NCBI GenBank assembly: GCA_902496505.1
Contig: CABVBB010000029.1
Location: 1 to 11,147, forward strand
Source of the DNA: an uncultured Peptococcaceae bacterium
GTDB lineage: Bacteria > Bacillota > Peptococcia > Peptococcales > Peptococcaceae
DNA length: 11,147 bases
Direction: 5' to 3'
In this document: positions 1-5,338 of the stretch, in pieces
Position numbering within the stretch: the first letter of the stretch is position 1
Layout of the letters: each line of letters begins with the position of its first letter
Translations under genes and position numbers: made by a program
Notes under the pieces: model-generated
Seen by the model: only the letters and a program-made list of their open reading frames with translations
Database searches by the model: none
What the model was told of the DNA's origin: nothing

Positions 1-97
1 CTTCTCGGAAGCCCGCCGCAGTCACGATATCATACAAGAGCAGCCTGAGGGCCGCTTCATCATCAACAATAAGTATTTTAAGATCATAGATCGTCAT
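1..97 (-). CDS. Response regulator, N-terminal part (cut by window edge)
   Basis: The first 32 residues of a two-component response regulator receiver domain are present, read leftwards off the window. The protein starts MTIYDLKILIVDDEAALRLL, showing the beta-1 strand (KILIVDDE) that ends in the paired acidic Mg2+-binding residues (D12, D13). The phosphoacceptor Asp, the output domain and any sensor kinase lie outside the window. The start is the ATG at 97-95, with GGAGGTGATC at 110-101 placing GGAGG 8 bases upstream. It diverges from the ABC transporter operon that begins at 240, the usual arrangement of a lantibiotic- or bacitracin-sensing system beside its detoxification pump. By that analogy it would be an OmpR/LanR-type activator of the pump, but the DNA-binding domain is not visible. 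The receiver call is firm and the subfamily is a guess. Confidence 0.85.
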   Translation of the reverse strand, partial: MTIYDLKILIVDDEAALRLLLYDIVTAAGFRE

Positions 98-161
98 TTT
101 GATCACCTCCTGTCTATATTAGCACGGAAAGACCCGCTCGCCAAAGGCTTGGCCGCCGAAT

Positions 162-177
162 TAAGGAAAATGTAAGG
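162..177. promoter_or_regulatory. Short direct repeat between response regulator and ABC operon
   Basis: TAAGG occurs at 162-166 and again at 173-177, an 11-base start-to-start spacing on one face of the helix. It lies in the 142-base divergent region between the response regulator and the ABC operon. OmpR-family regulators usually bind direct repeats with about this period, so this could be their site. The repeat is only 5 bases long and may be chance. The same intergenic stretch has a small inverted repeat (GCCAA 140-144, TTGGC 149-153). I see no convincing -35/-10 pair for the ABC operon. Confidence 0.25.
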
Positions 178-239
178 CACACGTCAGCGCCCTTTAAGCC
201 AGAGCAGTTATGCTGTAGGGAGAAAGGACGGGATACATC

Positions 240-1154
240 ATGACGGAATTGGTACAAACGACAGACCTCTCTAAGCGCTACGGCGACGTGATGCGGGTGG
301 AGGGCTTAGATCTGGCCGTACCAGAAGGCGCGGTCTATGGCTTTCTTGGGCCCAATGGCGCGGGCAAATCCACAACGCTTAAGATGATTTTGGGATTGGT
401 TCGCCCCACGCGGGGAACGATCACGGTCTTCGGCCAGACCATGGCCGAAAAAAATCGCCTGGCCATCCTAAAGCAGGTCGGTTCCTTGATCGAGTCGCCC
501 TCTTATTACGGCCATTTGACTGGTGCAGAAAATCTGCGCATCGTGCAGACCCTGCGGGGCGCTGCGGAAAAAAACATTCAAGAGGTGCTGCGCATCGTGC
601 GGCTGGAAAAGCAGCAGGACAAAAAAGTGTCGCACTACTCCCTAGGCATGAAGCAGCGTCTGGGCTTGGCCATGGCTCTGCTTTCCAAGCCGCGGCTGCT
701 CATCTTGGACGAGCCGACCAACGGTCTGGACCCAGCTGGCATCCAAGAGATGCGCGAACTGATCTGCCAGCTGCCGGCGCGCTTTGGCATGACAATCATC
801 GTCTCCAGCCATCTGCTTTCTGAGATCGACCAGATGGCTACGCATGTGGGCATCATCGCTTCCGGGCGGCTGGTCTATCAGGACACCATGGCTCATCTGC
901 ACACCAAGAGCCGCTCTCATCTGGTGCTGCGGACGACCAATAATGCTCTGGCCTGCGCCGTATTGCAGCGGGAGGGCGTGCGCTGCGAGCTTAAAGGCGA
1001 TGAGCTGTTGCTGCCGCCTCTGGCAGATACGCTGGCCGCGGGCTGCACTCAGGCGCTGTGTGCCGCTGGTGCAGGCATCATTCGCCTGGAAGAGCAGCAG
1101 ACGAGCCTGGAGGATATCTTCCTCGAGCTGACAGAGGGGGCGGCCAGCTTATGA
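240..1154 (+). CDS. ABC transporter ATPase, lantibiotic-immunity (LanF/BcrA) type
   Basis: This 304-residue protein is the cytoplasmic nucleotide-binding subunit that powers a peptide-export or immunity pump. Visible motifs in order are Walker A GPNGAGKST (37-45), signature YSLGMKQR (133-140), Walker B LLILDEP (153-159) with catalytic Glu 158, D-loop GLD (162-164) and switch His 191 in SSHLLSE. Where most ABC ATPases have the Q-loop glutamine, this one has Glu 85 in SLIESPSYY, the 'E-loop' described for lantibiotic immunity ATPases such as NukF. Residues after about 220 form the accessory C-terminal region usual in BcrA-like ATPases. The start ATG follows AGAAAGGA at 221-228. The stop overlaps the next start by 4 bases (ATGA, 1151-1154), so the three genes form one translationally coupled operon. 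The substrate is inferred to be a lantibiotic or similar envelope-active peptide. Bacitracin-type resistance is the alternative. Confidence 0.9.
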   Translation: MTELVQTTDLSKRYGDVMRVEGLDLAVPEGAVYGFLGPNGAGKSTTLKMILGLVRPTRGTITVFGQTMAEKNRLAILKQVGSLIESPSYYGHLTGAENLRIVQTLRGAAEKNIQEVLRIVRLEKQQDKKVSHYSLGMKQRLGLAMALLSKPRLLILDEPTNGLDPAGIQEMRELICQLPARFGMTIIVSSHLLSEIDQMATHVGIIASGRLVYQDTMAHLHTKSRSHLVLRTTNNALACAVLQREGVRCELKGDELLLPPLADTLAAGCTQALCAAGAGIIRLEEQQTSLEDIFLELTEGAASL

Positions 1155-1906
1155 ATATGAGCGCTCTCCGCATGGAATGGCTCAAGGGCCGCCGCCGCAG
1201 GCTGTGGCTGGCGCCGCTCCTTATCCTGGCCGCGCAGCTGGCCTGGGGATTTTTCAATTTCAAAAATATGCAGCCTGCGGAACTCTCTCAGGGTTGGGCG
1301 GGTATCCTCTATACCTTTCCGCTGCTCAACGCCATGATGATGCCGATCTTGGCTGCTGTGACCGCCTCCCGGCTGATCGACGTGGAGCATAAGGGGCAGA
1401 CCTTCAAGCTGTTGGAAACGCTGCAGCGCACGGAAACGCTTTATGACGCCAAATTTATCTGCGCGGCTTTGTACATCCTGCTGATGATCGTGCTGCAAAT
1501 AATACTCATGCTGGTCTTTGGTGTGCTGCGCGGCTTTGCAGGGCCTATCCCCTGGGATCAGGTCGCTCTTTACGCGCTCTCTACGGTGCTGGTCACGCTG
1601 ACGATCTTGCTCATGCAGTTTATTCTGGCGCTCTTGATCGCCAATCAACTGGTGGGCATGATCGTGGGACTGATCGGTGCTTTTGCAGGATTGTTCGCCC
1701 TGTTTTTTCCCACTGCCCTGCAAAAGACGATCCTCTGGGCGTATTATGGTGTGCTCTCCAGCACGGCCATGGATTGGGACAGAGAGACGCGGATCGTCGA
1801 CTATTATTTTGTGCCCTATGCTTGGGAGAGCTTCATCTTTTTGGCGCTGGTCTTTGCCGCGCTGTATCTCATCGGGCGGCGTGCATTCGTCAAAAAGGAG
1901 GTATGA
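1151..1906 (+). CDS. ABC-2 type permease 1, lantibiotic-immunity (LanE/EpiE-like)
   Basis: This 251-residue integral membrane protein is a permease subunit of the ABC pump. By eye it has six hydrophobic segments, at about residues 18-37, 51-73, 104-126, 138-163, 168-188 and 226-243. A basic N-terminal stretch (KGRRRR, 12-17) precedes the first helix, consistent with a cytoplasmic N-terminus. The polar stretch SRLIDVEHKGQTFKLLETL (73-91) lies between helices 2 and 3, where LanE/LanG-type permeases have their ATPase-coupling segment. The start at 1151 is chosen because it forms the ATGA overlap with the ATPase stop. The reading frame stays open upstream to 1058, but that part overlaps the ATPase and has no role of its own. 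Assignment to the EpiE/MutE family rests on size, topology, gene order and the coupling segment, so the exact family is less certain than the permease call. Confidence 0.85.
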   Translation: MNMSALRMEWLKGRRRRLWLAPLLILAAQLAWGFFNFKNMQPAELSQGWAGILYTFPLLNAMMMPILAAVTASRLIDVEHKGQTFKLLETLQRTETLYDAKFICAALYILLMIVLQIILMLVFGVLRGFAGPIPWDQVALYALSTVLVTLTILLMQFILALLIANQLVGMIVGLIGAFAGLFALFFPTALQKTILWAYYGVLSSTAMDWDRETRIVDYYFVPYAWESFIFLALVFAALYLIGRRAFVKKEV

Positions 1907-1908
1907 TC

Positions 1909-2643
1909 ATGTTTGGACGCTGTTTACGCGCAGAAGTGCGCAAGCTGCACGGCTCTCTGATCTGGCTGGCTGTAGCGGTGCTGCCGCTCCTCTCAGCCGT
2001 CATGGGCACGTTCAATTACCTGGGAAATCTGAGCATCCTCCAGGATCAATGGTATTCGCTGTGGACGCAGCACGCGCTGTTTTACTGTTTGCTTTTTGCT
2101 CCGGCGCTGACCGGCGTGTACTGCGCCTACCTCTGCCGCTTGGAGCATATGGACCGCAATTGGAACATGGTGCGCACCATGCCCGTGCCCTGCTGGGCTA
2201 TTTTTGCCAGCAAGCTGGCCGTGGTCTCGCTGCTTTCTCTCGTCACCCAGCTGGTGATTGGCCTGCTCTTCATCCTCTCTGGCAAATTGATCGGCCTGAC
2301 CGCACCCATCCCGCTGGAACTATTCCTATGGCTCGCCCGCGGCTGGTGCGCTCTCACCGTACAGGGCGCGATCCTGCTTTGCTGCGCTCTGGTCATCCGC
2401 TCCTTCGCCGTTCCCGTGGGCTTAGGTCTCATCGGCGGCCTCAGCGGCCTGGCCATCATCGTCCAAGGTGTCGGCGGCTATTGGCCTTTTTCGCTCCTCA
2501 TGCTCGGCATGTGTGCCAATCACCCCAGCGCCCCCATGGACTGCTCCCCGCTGCTTTTTACCGCCACGACCATTATCTGGCTCTTTTTGGCCCTCGCCTT
2601 CGGCACCCTCTGGCTGCAAAAAAGAGATGTGCAGACGACCTAA
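1909..2643 (+). CDS. ABC-2 type permease 2, lantibiotic-immunity (LanG/MutG-like)
   Basis: This is the second membrane subunit of the pump, 244 residues with six predicted helices at about 15-37, 56-76, 101-123, 146-164, 167-187 and 216-236. The stretch EHMDRNWNMVRTMPVP (79-94) sits in the same place as the coupling segment of permease 1, and the two permeases look like distant homologues that would form a heterodimer. The start is decided by the ribosome binding site. AGGAGG at 1896-1901 is 7 bases from the ATG at 1909 but only 1 base from the ATG at 1903, which would give the ATGA overlap and two extra residues. I therefore prefer 1909. No clear terminator follows. The next 119 bases run into a LysR gene on the same strand, so some read-through is possible. 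Confidence 0.85.
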   Translation: MFGRCLRAEVRKLHGSLIWLAVAVLPLLSAVMGTFNYLGNLSILQDQWYSLWTQHALFYCLLFAPALTGVYCAYLCRLEHMDRNWNMVRTMPVPCWAIFASKLAVVSLLSLVTQLVIGLLFILSGKLIGLTAPIPLELFLWLARGWCALTVQGAILLCCALVIRSFAVPVGLGLIGGLSGLAIIVQGVGGYWPFSLLMLGMCANHPSAPMDCSPLLFTATTIIWLFLALAFGTLWLQKRDVQTT

Positions 2644-2684
2644 AATATACCAAGCCTGCTGAGCAAAATGCAGCGGAAACAGTG

Positions 2685-2714
2685 TTTATTCTGTACGATA
2701 GGTATGGTACGATA
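2685..2714 (+). promoter_or_regulatory. Repeat GTACGATA x2 and weak promoter before LysR 1
   Basis: The octamer GTACGATA occurs at 2693-2700 and 2707-2714, 14 bases apart, 49 bases before the LysR 1 start. The second copy contains TACGAT (2708-2713), a 4-of-6 match to a -10 box. The only partner is the poor -35 TTTATT (2685-2690) at 18 bases. The repeat could be an autoregulatory site of LysR 1 or just a duplicated -10-like sequence. The promoter call is weak. Confidence 0.3.
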
Positions 2715-2762
2715 AGACATATACACATGCTGAATAAACAACGGGATCGAGCAGGTGAGGCA

Positions 2763-3686
2763 ATGAGATTAGAACAACTACTGTATTTGGTGGAACTTGA
2801 TCGGTATCGATCAATGAATGCTGCTGCTAAAGAGCTGCATGTGACCCAGCAAAATCTGAGCAGTGCGATCAAACGGCTGGAGGACGAATTGCAGCTGACG
2901 CTCGTCATCCGTTCCTCCAAGGGCGTGGCGCTCACAGAAGATGGGGAATATGTGGCTTCTCTAGGCCGAGAACTGCTGGACAAGGCAGATAGGATCGTGC
3001 AGTATGCCCAGCAGCGTGCTGTACAAAATATTGATGCTGACCAGCCCAATGGCAGTGTCCGCATCAATATCTCGCCCTATTTTGCCAGGACACATTTTCC
3101 AGCGTTAGTCAGCCAATTTTGTGATCAATATCCTGGGATCGCCGTGGAGATGTATGAGGGCGCCTCGCTGGATATTTTGCAAAAGATCTGCGACGGAGAG
3201 GAAAATTTGGGACTGATCAATATCAGTGAAAACTATCTGCGCACTGACTGCATCACCCAAAAGCGGATCGTAAAACATGTCCTCAGCAGCGACCGCTTGA
3301 TCGTTTTAGCCAACCGCAAGTCAGCGATCGGATCGCAGAAATCCATATCCGTGAAGCGGCTGCTGCAATATAAGCTCTTGTTTTACAAAAACGACCACGT
3401 CAAAGAGGATTGGCTGCTGGAATTCTTTTTGCAGTTTGGTCAGCCCAAAGCCATCTTGAAATCCAACAGTATGGAGATCGGCATAGCCAATCTCCAGGAC
3501 AATGTAGCATTGGTGCCGCTGGCAGAACAGGCCGCAGGGGCTTTTATCCGCGATAATGATGACATCGTCATGGTACCCATCAGACCGCGGGTGGATATTT
3601 ATAATCTGCTGTTGATACGTCAAGGGTATCCATTAGATCATTCCGAACAGAAATTTGTCGATCGGATCATCCAGGCGAAGTTTTGA
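2763..3686 (+). CDS. LysR-family transcriptional regulator 1
   Basis: This 307-residue protein has typical LysR length and layout. An N-terminal winged helix-turn-helix covers about residues 1-60, with the helix pair SMNAAAKELHVTQQNLSSAI (17-36) followed by the linker helix IKRLEDEL. A periplasmic-binding-protein-like effector domain runs from about 90 to the end, beginning VRINISPYF. The start ATG follows GGTGAGG (2754-2760). The frame is open far upstream, but that stretch lies out of frame over permease 2 and is not coding. The gene is followed by an intrinsic terminator, then by the palindrome and promoter of the transporter/hydrolase operon on the same strand, so this is the likely regulator of that operon. 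Its recognition helix shares the pattern Q-Q-x-L-S with LysR 2. The effector is unknown; the carrier's substrate or a breakdown product is the natural guess. Confidence 0.93.
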   Translation: MRLEQLLYLVELDRYRSMNAAAKELHVTQQNLSSAIKRLEDELQLTLVIRSSKGVALTEDGEYVASLGRELLDKADRIVQYAQQRAVQNIDADQPNGSVRINISPYFARTHFPALVSQFCDQYPGIAVEMYEGASLDILQKICDGEENLGLINISENYLRTDCITQKRIVKHVLSSDRLIVLANRKSAIGSQKSISVKRLLQYKLLFYKNDHVKEDWLLEFFLQFGQPKAILKSNSMEIGIANLQDNVALVPLAEQAAGAFIRDNDDIVMVPIRPRVDIYNLLLIRQGYPLDHSEQKFVDRIIQAKF

Positions 3687-3716
3687 AAAAGAACGCTCTC
3701 AGGGCGTTCTTTTTTT
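3686..3716 (+). terminator. Intrinsic terminator after LysR 1
   Basis: The stem AGAACGC (3690-3696) pairs with GCGTTCT (3704-3710) around a 7-base loop and is followed by an uninterrupted T run to 3716. The A run at 3686-3690 extends the stem and would give a T run on the other strand. The hairpin starts at the LysR 1 stop codon, so LysR 1 and the transporter operon have separate transcripts. Confidence 0.9.
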
Positions 3717-3721
3717 GTCTG

Positions 3722-3740
3722 CTACAAATGGCATTTGTAG
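3722..3740. promoter_or_regulatory. Perfect 19-bp palindrome, likely LysR operator
   Basis: CTACAAATGGCATTTGTAG is a perfect inverted repeat with 9-base arms around one central G (3731). Its centre is about 67 bases upstream of the start site predicted for the transporter promoter, close to the -65 position of a classical LysR recognition site. It is too AT-rich and has no T run, so it is not a terminator. LysR 1, encoded just upstream, is the obvious candidate protein. The core AATG-N-CATT recurs at 8449-8463 beside LysR 2. Confidence 0.6.
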
Positions 3741-3763
3741 ATGTCAGCAAGCATTATTATCAA

Positions 3764-3791
3764 TTGTTATATTTATGATTAGCAATATGCT
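3764..3791 (+). promoter_or_regulatory. Predicted sigma-70 type promoter of transporter operon
   Basis: A -35 element TTGTTA (3764-3769) and a -10 element TATGCT (3786-3791) are separated by 16 bases. Transcription would start near 3798, leaving a leader of about 130 bases. The promoter overlaps an imperfect inverted repeat (arms 3763-3769 and 3780-3786, one mismatch), which could be an activation site for LysR 1. Confidence 0.5.
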
Positions 3792-3808
3792 ATATTATGG
3801 GCAGAGCA

Positions 3809-3906
3809 TAACGGGCAGCGTTCAGTAACGCCAAATTGAGCGCTGCTTGTTAGGTGAAGGGCGCCAAAAGCGGAGGCCCACCGAAAGCTTTGGCGGGCTT
3901 TTGGTG
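3809..3906 (+). promoter_or_regulatory. Structured 5' leader of transporter operon (possible cis-regulatory RNA)
   Basis: Two hairpins fill most of the leader. In the first, bases 3809-3824 pair with 3837-3852 over 16 positions, including three G-U pairs, around a 12-base loop. In the second, CGCCAAAAGC (3862-3871) pairs with GCTTTTGGTG (3897-3906). Inside it an alternative GC-rich hairpin, 3876-3884 with 3890-3898 (one mismatch), is followed directly by TTTT (3899-3902) and resembles a weak terminator. The outer stem and this hairpin compete for 3897-3898 and the T run, as in attenuators. I could not match it to a riboswitch class I know. There is no convincing leader peptide; the ATG at 3797 gives only four codons. 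Confidence 0.45.
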
Positions 3907-3930
3907 AAAAAAGCAGATGGGGAGGTAAAT

Positions 3931-5322
3931 ATGATGGAGGCTGTTAAACGTTATAATTGGAAATATATCATCAGCTGGTGCTTTACGTTGGGTTTGCCTT
4001 TATGTATTTTGCTGCTGCCTGGCGGCGCTGTCTTGACCACGCAGATCAAATTGTTTTTAGCGATCACGCTGCTGGCGATCTTGGTATTTGCCTTTGAAAA
4101 TATGAATCAAACGACCATGGCTATCCTGCTGCCGGTTTTGTATATCGTTTTTCAGATCGCACCTGCTAATATCGCGCTCAGTTCCTGGACGGCCAATGTG
4201 CCCTGGATGTATGTGGGCGGCCTGATCTTGGCAGCGGTTTTGGAGCGGGTAGGTTTATTGAAACGAATCGCCTATAAATGTATCATTTTGATGGGGGCTT
4301 CTTACAATGGCATCCTGTACGGACTGGCTATTGCTGGGACGCTGCTCAATATCATCATCCCAGCGCAGGCGGTCATTCCAATGGCGGCGTTATCATACGG
4401 CATCTGCGCGGCCCTTGGCATCGGCAAAGGCAAGGAAGCAGCAGGGATCATGCTGACAGCCGCCTTAGGGGCCATTTTGCCAACGTTGTTTTTGTTCAGC
4501 GGCAACTACGTGATGATCATGACCACCGGTACAGAGATCACCGGACCGCTGAGTATGGGCTGGATCGAATTTTTCATGAAAAACGGCGTGTCTATCCTCT
4601 TTATGTTTTTGACGGTATTTGCCTATACCAAAATGTTCAAGCCCACGGTCCCTATCAGCGGCAAGGCTTATTTCCAAGAGGCTTACGACCAGTTAGGGCC
4701 GATGGGCAGAGACGAAAAGAAAAGTTTAGGCGTCTGTCTGGTGCTTTTTTTGCTGCTGCTGACCATCAAATACCACGGCATCCAGCCGGGCTGGATATTC
4801 GTTTTTGTGCCGATCCTGCTCTTTGTGCCAGGGATCAATGTTGGTCATGCAGACGATATCAAAAATCTGAACTTTGGCTTTATCATTTTTGTGGCGTCCT
4901 GTATGGGCATCGGTGCAGTGGCTGGTTCTTTGGGGATCGGTCAGATCGTCTCCGCCATGGCCATGCCGATCTTGGTGGGAAAAAGCGTCAACTTTGTGTT
5001 GATGTTCGTCTGGCTGCTGTGCGTGCTGCTCAATTTTTTGCTGACGCCGCTGGCGATCATTGCGACCTTCACTGTGCCGCTGGCGCAGATATCGCTGGAT
5101 CTGGGCATCAATCCCCACGCCATGTATCTGGTCATGCTGCACGCCTTGGATCAATTGGTCATGCCTTATGAGATCGCTTTGTATCTGATCTATTTTTCCT
5201 TTGGCTTAGTCTATCTCAAGGATTTTGCCAAGGCCATGTTTGTCAAATTATTGATCAACGGCGTGTTTATATTCGTTATCTTGATCCCCTTCTGGCGGAT
5301 CATTGGCTTTTTAAATCTTTAA
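3931..5322 (+). CDS. SLC13/DASS-like anion transporter
   Basis: This 463-residue protein is very hydrophobic, with about 11-12 membrane segments in two halves joined by a polar loop at about 238-265 (KPTVPISGKAYFQEAYDQLG). The layout matches the divalent anion:Na+ symporter (SLC13/CitT) superfamily, whose members import dicarboxylates, citrate, sulfate and similar anions. The two re-entrant regions would be GTLLNIIIPAQAVIP (136-150) and LNFLLTPLAIIATFTVPLA (367-385). Neither contains the classical Ser-Asn-Thr motif, so substrate and coupling ion cannot be assumed. GGGGAGG (3919-3925) lies 5 bases before the ATG at 3931 and 8 before the ATG at 3934, so either could be used. The gene ends 16 bases before hydrolase 1, which makes it the probable importer of that enzyme's substrate or of a product-related anion. 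Transporter function is firm, family fairly sure, substrate unknown. Confidence 0.8.
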   Translation: MMEAVKRYNWKYIISWCFTLGLPLCILLLPGGAVLTTQIKLFLAITLLAILVFAFENMNQTTMAILLPVLYIVFQIAPANIALSSWTANVPWMYVGGLILAAVLERVGLLKRIAYKCIILMGASYNGILYGLAIAGTLLNIIIPAQAVIPMAALSYGICAALGIGKGKEAAGIMLTAALGAILPTLFLFSGNYVMIMTTGTEITGPLSMGWIEFFMKNGVSILFMFLTVFAYTKMFKPTVPISGKAYFQEAYDQLGPMGRDEKKSLGVCLVLFLLLLTIKYHGIQPGWIFVFVPILLFVPGINVGHADDIKNLNFGFIIFVASCMGIGAVAGSLGIGQIVSAMAMPILVGKSVNFVLMFVWLLCVLLNFLLTPLAIIATFTVPLAQISLDLGINPHAMYLVMLHALDQLVMPYEIALYLIYFSFGLVYLKDFAKAMFVKLLINGVFIFVILIPFWRIIGFLNL

Positions 5323-5338
5323 AGATGAGGTGACAGTA

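Noticed and set aside
116..144. Minus-strand promoter TTGGCG-N17-TAATAT for the response regulator
   Set aside because: The match is good, but transcription would start inside the ribosome binding site at 101-110, leaving no usable leader.
1677..2762. Open reading frame continuous with LysR 1 that would make a 669-residue protein
   Set aside because: The upstream part runs out of frame over permease 2, gives an Arg/His/Pro-rich shadow translation, and the LysR domain begins exactly at the ATG at 2763 behind a good ribosome binding site.
3809..3906. Assignment of the leader to a known riboswitch class
   Set aside because: The conserved cores of the classes I can recall (TPP, cobalamin, c-di-GMP, glycine, SAM, fluoride, ZTP, ykkC) are not present, so only a structural description is given.
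3847..3930. 28-residue N-terminal extension of the transporter
   Set aside because: It would begin at TTG within the leader hairpin. The ATG at 3931 or 3934 has GGGGAGG just upstream.
4278..5171. 297-codon open frame inside the transporter gene, and other long shadow frames over the transporter, hydrolases and ABC genes on both strands
   Set aside because: These are alternative-frame artefacts of balanced-GC coding sequence, with His/Arg/Gln-rich translations, no ribosome binding sites and no recognisable domains.
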